A stretch of 64,000 nt of DNA. It comes from Rikenellaceae bacterium. Lineage in GTDB: Bacteria; Bacteroidota; Bacteroidia; Bacteroidales; Rikenellaceae. Location of the stretch: contig SUZD01000001.1 of NCBI GenBank assembly GCA_015060105.1, positions 62,001 through 126,000 on the forward strand, in the 5' to 3' direction. A program made the position numbers and the translations under genes. This document shows positions 50,531-60,155 of this stretch, in pieces. The notes beneath the pieces are model-generated. The model did no database searches, had not been told where the DNA came from, and worked only from the letters and a program-made list of their open reading frames with translations. Within the stretch, counting starts at the first letter, position 1. Every line of letters starts with the position of its first letter.

Positions 50531-50926
50531 AAAACAACCTACCTTCATCTCCCTAATTAAAGGAGAAAATAACATATTCAAAACCTCCAAAATTTCGAAC
50601 AAAAAGCGATGCTTCGCACACCTAACTTTCACACCTACCACAAGTCGCAAAATTCAGCTTTTCGTCGATAAATAACAGTATTTCGTCGATAAAAACCAGG
50701 GTAAAAAGCGAACATTATCGGCCAAACGGCATAAACACGCTCAAAACGCACTCTATCAAACATTTTCAAACGCCCAAAAACGCACTTTTGTTAAAATGCT
50801 GACAAATCAGACATTTTGCGAGAAAAATTCACAAAATAAAATTATTCGCGTAATTCGCTAATTATCAGGTATTTATGCGTGGGGGGGGTAAATTTCTCAT
50901 TTTTCTCAAAAAAAACGTTCATTTTC
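50531..50926. other. Gene-free intergenic stretch with direct repeats and a G8 tract
   Basis: No credible gene. A 13-bp word TTTCGTCGATAAA occurs at 50660-50672 and 50681-50693, exactly 21 bp (two helical turns) apart. A run of eight G lies at 50881-50888. Short words such as AAACGCACT recur nearby. Confidence 0.55.
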
Positions 50927-51109
50927 TTTGGCTGTTTATATTTTTTATCCCACTTTTGCATCGTGCTTGAAGGTTCGAGAGGAGAAGGATATGAGGAGAG
51001 TGACGGGTTAAGAGTTTGAGCTCTTAATAGCGATTAAGAAGAAGATTTTTTAATATGTGTCCAATTATGGGGCGCGCACAAAAGCAGCCCCATAATTGAC
51101 ATTTTTTTT
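50927..51109 (+). ncRNA. Candidate small RNA of about 145 nt with its promoter
   Basis: TTTG (50927-50930) and CACTTTTG (50951-50958) are 20 bp apart, implying a start near 50965. The transcript would contain a perfect 7-bp hairpin TTAAGAG/CTCTTAA (51008-51014 with 51021-51027) and end at a strong 11-bp stem AATTATGGGGC/GCCCCATAATT (51063-51097) followed by eight T (51102-51109). No open frame fits. Not 6S, tmRNA, SRP or RNase P RNA as far as can be judged. Confidence 0.45.
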
Positions 51110-51167
51110 GAGACATACCTCAACCAACCCGACAACCCAACTTAAATTTATATATATACGGAATTGC

Positions 51168-51223
51168 AAGGTGCAATTTCGCCACTATCCCGAGGTGCAG
51201 AGCGAGGCTTTTGCACCTTTTTT
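51168..51223 (+). terminator. Second terminator-like hairpin upstream of fba
   Basis: AAGGTGCAA (51168-51176) pairs with TTGCACCTT (51211-51219), followed by TTTTTT up to about 51223. The 34-nt loop can fold further. It may end read-through from the upstream candidate RNA or belong to a separate short RNA. Confidence 0.55.
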
Positions 51224-51300
51224 GTTTTCGTATAACACATAGCGACTAAACAAATACCGAAAAACCGCGCAACGGATATAGTTTTCCGAAAAAATATTAT

Positions 51301-51308
51301 TAACTTTG
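51301..51308 (+). promoter_or_regulatory. fba -7 box
   Basis: TAACTTTG at 51301-51308 lies 46 nt before the fba ATG. No clear -33 box is present. Confidence 0.55.
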
Positions 51309-51354
51309 CACCGATATACGCAAAATCAATCAAAACCAAAATACTTTATTACTT

Positions 51355-52350
51355 ATGGTAAACTACAAAGATCTTGGCTTGGTAAACACTCGTGAGATGT
51401 TCGCCAAAGCAATCGAAGGCAAATATGCCGTTCCCGCATTCAACTTCAACAACATGGAGCAAATGCAGGCTATCATCTCGGCTTGTGTTGAGGCAGGTTC
51501 GCCTGTAATCCTCCAAGTTTCGAGCGGCGCACGTAAATACGCCAACCAAACTTTGCTCCGCTACATGGCACAAGGTGCTGTTGAGTACGCAAAAGAGTTG
51601 GGCAAAAACATTCCTATCGCTCTTCACCTCGACCACGGTAACAGCTTCGAGCTTTGCAAAAGCTGTATCGACATGGGCTTTTCGAGCGTAATGATTGACG
51701 GTAGCCACCTTCCCTATGACGAGAACGTTGCTCTGACCAAACAAGTTGTTGAGTACGCACACCAATTCGACGTAACCGTTGAGGGTGAGCTCGGCGTATT
51801 GGCAGGTGTTGAGGACGAGGTTTCGGCTGAGGTTGCTCACTACACTCGCCCCGAGGAGGTTGTTGACTTCGTTACCAAAACAGGCGTTGATTCGTTGGCT
51901 ATCTCAATTGGTACTTCGCACGGTGCCAACAAATTCAAACCCGAGCAATGTACTCGCAACGAGGACGGTATCCTTGTACCTCCCCCCTTGCGTTTCGACA
52001 TCCTCGCCGAGATTGAGAAGCAAATCCCCGGATTCCCCATCGTACTTCACGGTTCGAGCTCGGTTCCCCAAGAGTACGTGAAGATTATCAACGAGAACGG
52101 TGGTGCACTCAAAGACGCAGTAGGTATTCCCGAGGAGCAACTCCGCAAAGCTGCCGAGAGCGCTGTTTGCAAAATCAACATCGACTCGGACGGCCGTTTG
52201 GCTATGACCGCTGCTGTACGTACAGTATTCAACCAAAACCCCGCAGAGTTTGACCCCCGTAAATACTTGGGCCCCGCTCGCGACGAGTTGAAGAAACTCT
52301 ACATGCACAAATGCGTTAATGTTCTGGGTTCGGCTGGTAAAGTTGAGTAA
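51355..52350 (+). CDS. fba: Class II fructose-bisphosphate aldolase
   Basis: This zinc enzyme splits fructose 1,6-bisphosphate in glycolysis and runs the reverse in gluconeogenesis. The 331-residue protein has AVPAFNFNNMEQMQAI, the metal-binding ALHLDHGNSFELC and VEGELGVLAGVED, SIGTSHGANKF and VLHGSSSVPQEY with its catalytic-site histidine. The class IIB-type length is normal. Codon use is highly biased, as expected of an abundant enzyme. It stands alone with its own terminator. Confidence 0.96.
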   Translation: MVNYKDLGLVNTREMFAKAIEGKYAVPAFNFNNMEQMQAIISACVEAGSPVILQVSSGARKYANQTLLRYMAQGAVEYAKELGKNIPIALHLDHGNSFELCKSCIDMGFSSVMIDGSHLPYDENVALTKQVVEYAHQFDVTVEGELGVLAGVEDEVSAEVAHYTRPEEVVDFVTKTGVDSLAISIGTSHGANKFKPEQCTRNEDGILVPPPLRFDILAEIEKQIPGFPIVLHGSSSVPQEYVKIINENGGALKDAVGIPEEQLRKAAESAVCKINIDSDGRLAMTAAVRTVFNQNPAEFDPRKYLGPARDELKKLYMHKCVNVLGSAGKVE

Positions 52351-52370
52351 TTCCAAGCAGATGCATAAAG

Positions 52371-52404
52371 AAAATGGCTGTCCCGTGGGGCAGCCATTTT
52401 TATT
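52371..52404 (+). terminator. fba terminator
   Basis: AAAATGGCTGTCCC/GGGCAGCCATTTT-type stem with a 3-nt loop followed by a T-rich run. Confidence 0.9.
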
Positions 52405-52454
52405 TATAGAGGGACTTCAAGGCTTGCGAAGGGGCGCAAAGCGCAGCATACTCG

Positions 52455-52504
52455 GCGTATGTGAGCATTTGAGCCACAAGCGTAACGCAGAAATCACCTT
52501 GTTA
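52455..52504. repeat. Convergent-junction repeat, copy 2
   Basis: Shares the exact 18-bp word at 52455-52472 with 35767-35784, and the later CCTTGTTA (52497-52504) at nearly the same distance (24 versus 25 bp). It sits between the fba terminator and the convergent tsaD end. Confidence 0.65.
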
Positions 52505-52514
52505 GGCAACTTTT

Positions 52515-53528
52515 TTACAGTTTGGCAGAGGGAGATATACTCAAATCCGCAAACTCACCACGAGAATAATGGAACATTCCTACCATTGCAATCATCGCCG
52601 CATTATCGGTGGTAAAACGGAACTCGGGGAGGAACGCACGCCAGCCACGACGACGGCAAGCATCGGCAACCGCATCGCGCAGTCCAGAGTTGGCAGACAC
52701 GCCACCAGCGATGGCTATATCCTTGATTCCAAACTCTTTGGCGCACTTAATCAGTTTATACAGCAGGGTGTCGATAATCGCTTTTTGAAGCGAGGCACAA
52801 AGGTCGGCTTTGTTCTCCTCGATAAAATTGGGATTCTCGGCAACCTCATCGCGCAGAGTGTACAAAAACGACGTTTTCAGACCACTAAAACTATAATCGA
52901 ATCCATCGACACGCGGTTTGGCAAATTGGAATCGCTCGGGATTTCCCTCCTTGGCAAGTTTATCAATAACGGGGCCACCCGGATAAGGCAATCCCATAAC
53001 TTTGGCACACTTGTCAAACGCCTCGCCAGCAGCATCGTCAATAGTAGTTCCGACAATCTCCATATCGAGCGGACCTCGAACAATTATCAGCTGGGTATGA
53101 CCTCCCGACACCAACAAACAAAGGAACGGATACTCAGGGTGCGGCATTTCGCGTTCGGGCACATCAATAAAATGCGAGAAAACGTGACCCTGCAAGTGAT
53201 TAACCTCGATTAGCGGTATATCTTTTGCGAGCGCAAGTCCTTTGGCAAACGACACGCCCACGTGCAACGAGCCGAGCAAACCCGGGCCTCGTGTAAAGGC
53301 AATGGCGTCGATTTTGTCGGGCGAGATTCCCGCCTCCTTGATTGCGGTATCGACAACAGGGATAATGTTCTGTTGATGAGCGCGAGAGGCAAGTTCCGGG
53401 ACAACACCGCCATATTTGATGTGTACGGCTTGACTTGCAATGACATTACTCAACAAAACTCCGTTACGAAGTACCGCAGCAGAGGTGTCATCACAAGAAG
53501 ATTCGATACCAAGAATCGTTATATCCAT
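52515..53528 (-). CDS. tsaD: tRNA N6-adenosine threonylcarbamoyltransferase
   Basis: TsaD transfers the threonylcarbamoyl group to A37 of ANN-decoding tRNAs. The 337-residue ASKHA-fold protein begins ILGIESSCDDTSAAV, has the metal-binding HLQGHVFSHF, the LLVSGGHTQL nucleotide loop and the late IAGGVSANSGLRDAV and FCTDNAAM-like RFTTDNAAMIA. Length is normal. It is divergent from tamB, a conserved arrangement in Bacteroidales. Confidence 0.97.
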   Translation of the reverse strand: MDITILGIESSCDDTSAAVLRNGVLLSNVIASQAVHIKYGGVVPELASRAHQQNIIPVVDTAIKEAGISPDKIDAIAFTRGPGLLGSLHVGVSFAKGLALAKDIPLIEVNHLQGHVFSHFIDVPEREMPHPEYPFLCLLVSGGHTQLIIVRGPLDMEIVGTTIDDAAGEAFDKCAKVMGLPYPGGPVIDKLAKEGNPERFQFAKPRVDGFDYSFSGLKTSFLYTLRDEVAENPNFIEENKADLCASLQKAIIDTLLYKLIKCAKEFGIKDIAIAGGVSANSGLRDAVADACRRRGWRAFLPEFRFTTDNAAMIAMVGMFHYSRGEFADLSISPSAKL

Positions 53529-53610
53529 AATAAGTTTCGATTTATCGGGTATGAATATTTTTATTTTTAATAAAAATTGATAACTTTGTAAGTTGTCGGA
53601 AGTTTATTTC

Positions 53611-56600
53611 GTGAGCAAAGTTACAAAAATATTGACAGGTTTTATATCAACAGTGGTTTTATTGTTGATAATTCTTCTATTGTCGGTACTTTTGGCATTT
53701 ACGATACCAAGCGTGCAAACCCGTGTAGCACAGGCTGCAATGGGCTGGGCAAGCGAATGGCTCGGTGTCGAAGTCTCGCTCTCGCGCATCGCAATAACCT
53801 TTCCGCTGAATGTCGAAATCGACGATTTCTATGTCGAGGACTATGGACAGGACACGATGATTTATGTCAAAAAGGCCAAAGCCCCGATTAAGTATATCAC
53901 CCCCAAGCCTTTTGAGTTGGGCTTTGGTCGCGTGCAGCTGGAAGATGGCGAGTTTATTCTGCGCGCCGACTCCACCGACCAAATCAACATCAAACTCGTA
54001 GTCAATCGACTCAAAGAGAACCGCGACCCCAATAAGCCACGCAAAGAGGCCAATATTCTGTTCGACGGCATCGAGGGTAAGCACTTGCGATACCTCCAAC
54101 TGCTCAACCTCAAAGAGTACGACAGCCCTATTGACTATGGCAATATGGAGTTGAAGTTGGATACCATCTGTCTGAAAGACTTCGGAGTTTATGGCGACAG
54201 CGTGAGAATGAATCTCCGTTACGCCAACTTCACGGAGCGTAGCGGTTTCCGCATCGACACTCTGCAAAGTCGTGTCATCACGGTCTGCCGAGGTTTGGTG
54301 CTGCTTGACGACGCTGTCATTGACAACGAAGACTCACACCTTAACCTCTCGAAAGTCCATCTTATAGGCGACTCGTGGGATTCATTTCATTACTACATCG
54401 ACTCGGTGCGCACCGAGGTTACTGCTCGAAATACAACCGTTTCGACGCGCTCGCTGGCATATTTTGCCAACATTTTTGACGGAATGTCACTCCAAGCGAC
54501 CAATGTCAATGCTTCGACATGGGACGTACTTTCGAGTTACAAAGGTCGTGTGTCGAGTGCCGATATTGAGGGCGCTTCGGTTATTGCATCGTTCACATCG
54601 AAGGGGTTGCCCGAGATGGAGAGCACCATTTGGAATTTGGACATTACCGATGTGAGCGCGAATGCAACAGCCATCAATCGAGTGATTGAAGGTGTAACAT
54701 CTCGTCCACTCCCCTCGTCGCTTACAAAAATGCTCTCGACACAGGGAAATATGCACATCAACGGTCGCTTCAACGGTAGTTTCAACAACTTTGCCACCAA
54801 CCTACACCTGCGCACTCTTTCGGGCATGGCAGAGGCTTCGGCAAAGATGCGACGACAAAGGTCGGGCAACTACATGGTCGATTATTCGGTAGCAACTTCG
54901 GATTTCTCGCTTGCGCGTCTATTGTCGAACACTGCGATAGGAGATGTAACATTCGACGCCAATATGGTGGGCGAACTCGGCAAAAATGGTTTTGACACAG
55001 AATACTCACTCGAAATAGATAGTATTCGACTCTTGGAGCACACCTACTCCAAACTGCTGACCGATGGTACTATCAAGGAGAAGTGCATCAAAGCAAAGAT
55101 GGAGTCATTCGACCCCGCGATGTTGTTCTCGCTCGATGCAACAGCCGATTTCAACAAAGAGAAACCCCACTATCTTGCCGACCTAAACGTATGGCATAGC
55201 GACTTGGCGGCTCTGGCTCTGAACAAACGAGATTCTATTTCGGTTATATCGTTGGAGGCTACACTCGATGCCGAAGCGACTGGTTTGGACGACCTTGCCG
55301 GCTCGTTCGACATTCGCAACTGCACCTATCGCTACGACACCGACACCATACGAGGTAAACACATCGCACTGAGAGGACACAATAATGACAAGAGCAAATA
55401 TCTGAAACTGACCTCGGCTTTTGCCGATGCCGAGTTCCGCAGTCGTCTGTCGTACAATGATATATTGGGCTATCTCGACCGCTTTATAGATAGTTATCTT
55501 CCCGTATTGGAGTCGCAGAAAATTGCAAAAGTCGAAGAGCGTATCGAAACACAAGGCGAAGCGGGCGACTACTCGCTTTTGAGTCTCAAAGTCAAAGATG
55601 TCAAGAACATCACACACGCAGTAGCCGAAGGTTTACAGATTGCCGACGGCACTTCGCTCAACTTTATGTTCAACCCCGTAAACGAAGAGTTTTCGTTGCG
55701 CGCAAAGTCCGACTATTTGGAGTACAACGATATCTTTGCCGCAGGGCTTAATGTCAATGCCGGCAACAAAGGGGATTCGCTATCGCTGTATGTCACTTCG
55801 GAGGATTTATACGTTAAGCGACTCTATATCCCAAATCTGCGTGTGCAGGGTGGCGCTCGCAACCACAACATAAGCCTATCGACCCGCTTTGCCAACAAAG
55901 AGGAGGATTATTCGGCAATGTTGGGATTACGTACAATGATGACCCGCACCCGCAATGGTCGCGCTGTGAATATCTATGTTATCCCATCGCACATCACAAG
56001 CAAGGATAAGACTTGGTACATCTCGTCGCAAGGTATAACCTACGACACTGCGCAAATTCAGGTACGTGATTTCATTATCAGCTCGCCCTCGCATGGTGGA
56101 TTGGGTGCTGCCGACACCGACTCGTTGCGCGTCTATGGTGTTGCCTCGCGTAGCGAAAAGGATACCCTGCGCGTAAGAATGTCGAATGTCGATTTGAGTC
56201 CATTGTTGCAAATCGCCCAAAACGTAGGTTACGACATCTCGGCTATTGCCAATGGTAGTGTTGATATGGTGTCGGCCCTCAAAGGCGGTCGTCTGAATGC
56301 CGAGGTGGATATTGACAGCATGGTTGTCAGCGGATTTGAGGTTGCACCAAGTCGTATTCGCTCGAACTGGGATTTCCAACGCAAACGTGTAGCGGTACGA
56401 TTGGACAACAGACGCATTGGCGACAATGTTGTAACGGGATTCTACGACCCGACCGGTAAGCGATTCCTTGCAGATGTACACGCCGACAGCATTCCACTCG
56501 GACTGCTCGACCCGCTATTGGGTGATGTTCTGCGCGAAACTACGGGTAAAGCTAATGCTCGTCTGCGCGTTACGGGCGATATGTCGGGCGAAAAACCGCA

Positions 56601-58215
56601 AGTCAAAATTAACGGACTTGCTACGGCTCAACGATTCGAGACCACAATCGACTATCTGAATGTCCGTTACGGAATGGATAAAGTGATGGTCGATTTCGAG
56701 GATAACATCATCAAACTGCGCCCCAACTTTGCAACCGACACCCGAGGACAACGATGCAATATGGGTCTTATGGTGGACCTCAACAAGCTCAAAAACATCA
56801 AGTATCGCATCGACTTGCGTCCCGAAAACCTGATGGTACTCAACACCACTGCCAAAGAGAATGATATGTTCTACGGCAAGTTGTACGCTTCGGGCTCGGC
56901 AGTAATCAAGGGCGATAATATGGGTGCTGTGATGACTGCACGTGCAAGACCCAACGAAAACTCGAAGTTCTGCTTCTCACTCAACTCCACTTCGCAGGCT
57001 TCGGACGCATCGTTTGTACGCTTCGTGGACTTCGATGCTCCGCGCATCGACTCCTCTAACTATTTGCAAAGCAAACTGCTCGCCTATGAGTTGCGACGCA
57101 AACGTTTGAGCAGTAGTGGCGCTTCGTTCAAATTGGGACTCGACATCGACCTTACACCTGACGCCGAGGTTGAACTTATTATCGACCCGACTATGGGTGG
57201 CGATATGCAGGGTCGTGGCGAGGGTAACCTTGCGATAAATATGGATACGGGTACGGGGGCGTTCACAATGCACGGAACTGTTGCGCTAACCGAGGGCACC
57301 TACAACTTTGCGATGCACAACATTCTGGCCGACAAGAAGTTCTCGATTGTGCCGGGTGGTACTATCACTTGGACAGGCGACCCAATGGACGCAATTCTCG
57401 ATTTGGACGCAACCTATCGACTCAAAGCGTCGATTGCTCCGTTGGCTATGGGTAACGAGTCGTTGCGAGGCAATGTCCCTGTCGAGTGTAACATTCGTCT
57501 GACCGATGATTTGTGGAATCCGACAATCACCTTCGGAGTGACGGTACCCAATGCCGACCTCGAAATTCAGAACCTTGTGGCAAATGCGATGTCAACCCAA
57601 GAGCTGACCGCTACACAGTTCTTCTATCTGTTGGCATTCGGAAGTTTCTACTCCGAAAGCAGCGGACTGGCCGAGTCGCTGAATGTCGGCTCATTTGGTA
57701 GTGCAACGGGATTTGAGTTCTTGTCCAATCAATTAAGCAGTTGGCTGTCGAGCGAGCAGTACGACATCATTCTGCGATACATACCGAGCAATGAACTAAC
57801 GGGCGATGAGTTCGATTTCGGATTCTCGAAAGGACTTATCAACGACCGTCTGTTGCTCGAAATCGAGGGCAACTATGTGAGTGACCGAGCGACTACGGGT
57901 GCGGCAAACAACGCATCTAACTTGTCGGGCGACTTCTTCCTGACGTGGCTGCTGAACCGTTCGGGAAGCCTCAAACTCAAAGGTTTTTCGCAGACCATTA
58001 CCCGTTTCGACGAGAACCAAGGTTTGCAAGAGAATGGTATAGGCCTCTATTTCCAAAAAGATTTTAACTCTTTGGGCGAACTTTTTAGCCGAAAACGAAA
58101 GAGAAATAGTAAATTTGCAACCGATTCGGAGATTGAGGACGCTTATTACGACAATCCCGACTATATGGACATTGATGCACAAGATCTTGAACCCGAAAGC
58201 AATATTCGGGATTGA
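53611..58215 (+). CDS. tamB: TamB-family translocation and assembly module protein
   Basis: From the GTG at 53611 the product is about 1534 residues. It has one N-terminal membrane helix (about 8-30), a very long run of beta-helical AsmA/TamB-like strands, and the C-terminal DUF490 domain near 1250-1480, with GTVALTEGTYNFAMHNILADKKFSIVPGG. TamB-type proteins span the periplasm as a hydrophobic groove for lipid transfer or outer-membrane protein assembly. No ATG is available near the start; TAACTTTG at 53581-53588 is the likely -7 box, so GTG is chosen over an upstream TTG. Followed by exbB 62 nt later. Confidence 0.9.
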   Translation: MSKVTKILTGFISTVVLLLIILLLSVLLAFTIPSVQTRVAQAAMGWASEWLGVEVSLSRIAITFPLNVEIDDFYVEDYGQDTMIYVKKAKAPIKYITPKPFELGFGRVQLEDGEFILRADSTDQINIKLVVNRLKENRDPNKPRKEANILFDGIEGKHLRYLQLLNLKEYDSPIDYGNMELKLDTICLKDFGVYGDSVRMNLRYANFTERSGFRIDTLQSRVITVCRGLVLLDDAVIDNEDSHLNLSKVHLIGDSWDSFHYYIDSVRTEVTARNTTVSTRSLAYFANIFDGMSLQATNVNASTWDVLSSYKGRVSSADIEGASVIASFTSKGLPEMESTIWNLDITDVSANATAINRVIEGVTSRPLPSSLTKMLSTQGNMHINGRFNGSFNNFATNLHLRTLSGMAEASAKMRRQRSGNYMVDYSVATSDFSLARLLSNTAIGDVTFDANMVGELGKNGFDTEYSLEIDSIRLLEHTYSKLLTDGTIKEKCIKAKMESFDPAMLFSLDATADFNKEKPHYLADLNVWHSDLAALALNKRDSISVISLEATLDAEATGLDDLAGSFDIRNCTYRYDTDTIRGKHIALRGHNNDKSKYLKLTSAFADAEFRSRLSYNDILGYLDRFIDSYLPVLESQKIAKVEERIETQGEAGDYSLLSLKVKDVKNITHAVAEGLQIADGTSLNFMFNPVNEEFSLRAKSDYLEYNDIFAAGLNVNAGNKGDSLSLYVTSEDLYVKRLYIPNLRVQGGARNHNISLSTRFANKEEDYSAMLGLRTMMTRTRNGRAVNIYVIPSHITSKDKTWYISSQGITYDTAQIQVRDFIISSPSHGGLGAADTDSLRVYGVASRSEKDTLRVRMSNVDLSPLLQIAQNVGYDISAIANGSVDMVSALKGGRLNAEVDIDSMVVSGFEVAPSRIRSNWDFQRKRVAVRLDNRRIGDNVVTGFYDPTGKRFLADVHADSIPLGLLDPLLGDVLRETTGKANARLRVTGDMSGEKPQVKINGLATAQRFETTIDYLNVRYGMDKVMVDFEDNIIKLRPNFATDTRGQRCNMGLMVDLNKLKNIKYRIDLRPENLMVLNTTAKENDMFYGKLYASGSAVIKGDNMGAVMTARARPNENSKFCFSLNSTSQASDASFVRFVDFDAPRIDSSNYLQSKLLAYELRRKRLSSSGASFKLGLDIDLTPDAEVELIIDPTMGGDMQGRGEGNLAINMDTGTGAFTMHGTVALTEGTYNFAMHNILADKKFSIVPGGTITWTGDPMDAILDLDATYRLKASIAPLAMGNESLRGNVPVECNIRLTDDLWNPTITFGVTVPNADLEIQNLVANAMSTQELTATQFFYLLAFGSFYSESSGLAESLNVGSFGSATGFEFLSNQLSSWLSSEQYDIILRYIPSNELTGDEFDFGFSKGLINDRLLLEIEGNYVSDRATTGAANNASNLSGDFFLTWLLNRSGSLKLKGFSQTITRFDENQGLQENGIGLYFQKDFNSLGELFSRKRKRNSKFATDSEIEDAYYDNPDYMDIDAQDLEPESNIRD

Positions 58216-58277
58216 TAAATGCGTTATAGAAGATATCAACTACGTCAAAATATAAACTAAAAAAATAGAAAAAACCT

Positions 58278-58973
58278 ATGAATCTAATGTTGAGTGCCGT
58301 TGCAGATTCGACGGCTGTTGCAAATGTAGCAAATGAAGTTACTTCGAGCTCTATGAGCTTGTGGGAGTTGTTCCAATCGGGAGGTTGGTTGATGTGGGTA
58401 CTTCTCGCACTGGGAGGTGTTGTAGTATTCATCTTTATCGAGCGTTTTGTCGCTATCCGCAAAGCGTCGAAGTTCGATATGAACTTTATGAACCGTATCC
58501 GCGACTACATCTCGGAAGGTCGCGTAGGAGCAGCTTTGGACGCTTGCCGTCGCACCAACACCCCCATTGCCCGTATGATTGAGAAGGGTATCGAGCGCAT
58601 TGGCCGTCCTATGGGCGATGTTCAAAACGCTATCGAAAACGCAGCAAACCTCGAAGTTGCAAAGTTGGAGAAAGGTCTGCCCTACTTGTCGATGATTTCG
58701 GGTGGTGCGCCTATGATTGGATTCCTCGGAACAGTAATCGGTATGGTTCAAGCCTTTATGGCTATGGAGGGCGCAGGTGGCGTTGTTGATATGAGCGTGC
58801 TTGCAGGAGGTATGTATGTTGCGATGCTGACCACCGTTGCAGGTCTTATTGTCGGTATCCCCGCATACTTCGGCTACAACTACCTCGTAGCACGCATCGA
58901 GCGTTTGGTATTCCGCATGGAGGCTAACTCGATCGCATTTATGGACATCTTGAACCAACCCGTAAGCAAGTAA
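58278..58973 (+). CDS. exbB: ExbB/TolQ-family proton channel subunit
   Basis: A 231-residue inner-membrane protein with three membrane helices. GGWLMWVLLALGGVVVFIFIERF is helix 1, and GAPMIGFLGTVIGMVQAF and LTTVAGLIVGIPAYFGYNYLV form the pore helices typical of ExbB/TolQ/MotA. It uses proton flow to energise TonB with ExbD. First gene of exbB-exbD-tonB, 3 nt upstream of exbD. Confidence 0.93.
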   Translation: MNLMLSAVADSTAVANVANEVTSSSMSLWELFQSGGWLMWVLLALGGVVVFIFIERFVAIRKASKFDMNFMNRIRDYISEGRVGAALDACRRTNTPIARMIEKGIERIGRPMGDVQNAIENAANLEVAKLEKGLPYLSMISGGAPMIGFLGTVIGMVQAFMAMEGAGGVVDMSVLAGGMYVAMLTTVAGLIVGIPAYFGYNYLVARIERLVFRMEANSIAFMDILNQPVSK

Positions 58974-58976
58974 ACA

Positions 58977-59369
58977 ATGGCTATCAAACGTATATCGAAA
59001 ACCGAACAAGCATTCGGCTCGGCATCAATGACCGACCTTATGTTCTTGTTGTTGATTTTCTTGTTGGTGGCGACCACTATGATTAACCCCAACGCTTTGA
59101 AGTTGGTGTTGCCCCGAGGCGAAAACCAACTCAAAGAGAAGGCTTATACATCGGTATCTATCGACAAGAATTTGAACTATTATGTCGAGATGCAGCCCGT
59201 CACTCTTGACGAGTTGGAGGCCGTGCTGCAAGAGAAACTCGCAGGCAACGAAACCCCGACCATCTCGTTGCATACCGACAACACCGTACCTATTCAAAAT
59301 GTTGTTGATGTGATGACTATCGCCACTCGCAACAACTACCAACTCATAATGGCTATTCAGAAAAAGTAA
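58977..59369 (+). CDS. exbD: ExbD/TolR-family protein
   Basis: A 130-residue bitopic protein with one membrane segment (about 18-36) that carries the conserved proton-binding aspartate in MTDLMFLLLIFLLV, and a periplasmic alpha/beta domain. It partners ExbB and TonB. Bacteroidota often have two exbD genes in a row; only one is present here. It is 6 nt upstream of tonB. Confidence 0.93.
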   Translation: MAIKRISKTEQAFGSASMTDLMFLLLIFLLVATTMINPNALKLVLPRGENQLKEKAYTSVSIDKNLNYYVEMQPVTLDELEAVLQEKLAGNETPTISLHTDNTVPIQNVVDVMTIATRNNYQLIMAIQKK

Positions 59370-59375
59370 CTCGTT

Positions 59376-60155
59376 ATGCAGTATTACGACCAGAATGACA
59401 ACAAAAGCCGTATCAGTGGCTACATAGCACTTGGTGTCTATGCAGTTGTGCTGTTGTGTATCTTTCTGTTCGCATCGTTTACTATCGAATTGCCAAATGC
59501 CGACAAAGGTATTATCGTCGATTTTGGAAACACCGACACAGGACGAGGTGCTACCGATGTGGCTTTGAGCCAACCCGCACCCAAAGTGAGTGCCCCTCGC
59601 CCCAAAGCACCAAAGGTCGAGAAAGAGATTGTAACATCGCAAAATCCCGACGCTCCTGCCGTTGTCGAGAAGCCCAAAACGCAACCAAAACCCGTCAAAG
59701 AGACCGTTGAGCCAGAGCCCAAACCTCGTGAGGTCAATAAGCAGGCTTTGTTCCCGGGTCGTACCATTGGAAGTGACGCCAAGAGCGAAGGCGAGACTGA
59801 CAAAGCCGAGGGTAATCAAGGCAAGACCGAGGGTACGGTTGGAGGTGCTCACACCGACGGAGGTGGTACGGGCAACTCCGGCATCAGTTTCTCGCTGGCA
59901 GGTCGCACTCCTATTGGTCGTCTAGGTCGTCCGACCTACAACGGAACAGCCGAGGGTCGTGTGGTGATACAAATCGTTGTTAATGCCGCAGGTGTCGTAA
60001 CCTCGGCAACATATCACCCCGTAGGCTCGACAACCGACCGACGCGAATTGGTAGATGCCGCACTCAAAGAGGCGCGCAAGGCGAGATTCAACAAATTGGA
60101 CGATAGTAGCAAGGTGCAAACGGGTACCATAACATATGTATTCAAACTTGACTAA
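59376..60155 (+). CDS. tonB: TonB-type energy transducer
   Basis: A 259-residue protein: membrane helix (about 17-36), a Pro/Lys-rich periplasm-spanning linker (65-120), a Gly/Glu-rich segment, and a C-terminal TonB-like domain (about 175-259) starting FSLAGRTPIGRLGRPTYN and containing EGRVVIQIVVNAAGVVTSA. It transmits the proton-motive force to outer-membrane TonB-dependent receptors. The last codon overlaps the DUF1573 start (TAATG). Confidence 0.88.
   Translation: MQYYDQNDNKSRISGYIALGVYAVVLLCIFLFASFTIELPNADKGIIVDFGNTDTGRGATDVALSQPAPKVSAPRPKAPKVEKEIVTSQNPDAPAVVEKPKTQPKPVKETVEPEPKPREVNKQALFPGRTIGSDAKSEGETDKAEGNQGKTEGTVGGAHTDGGGTGNSGISFSLAGRTPIGRLGRPTYNGTAEGRVVIQIVVNAAGVVTSATYHPVGSTTDRRELVDAALKEARKARFNKLDDSSKVQTGTITYVFKLD

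Noticed and set aside
49859..50650. Open frames of 126-160 codons through the tRNA-Lys repeat array on both strands
   Set aside because: They repeat the same peptide in each 161-165 bp unit, cross the tRNA and terminators, and have no start signals.
50530..51354. Replication origin
   Set aside because: The region is AT-rich with short repeats, but no DnaA-box cluster was seen and dnaA and dnaN are not nearby.
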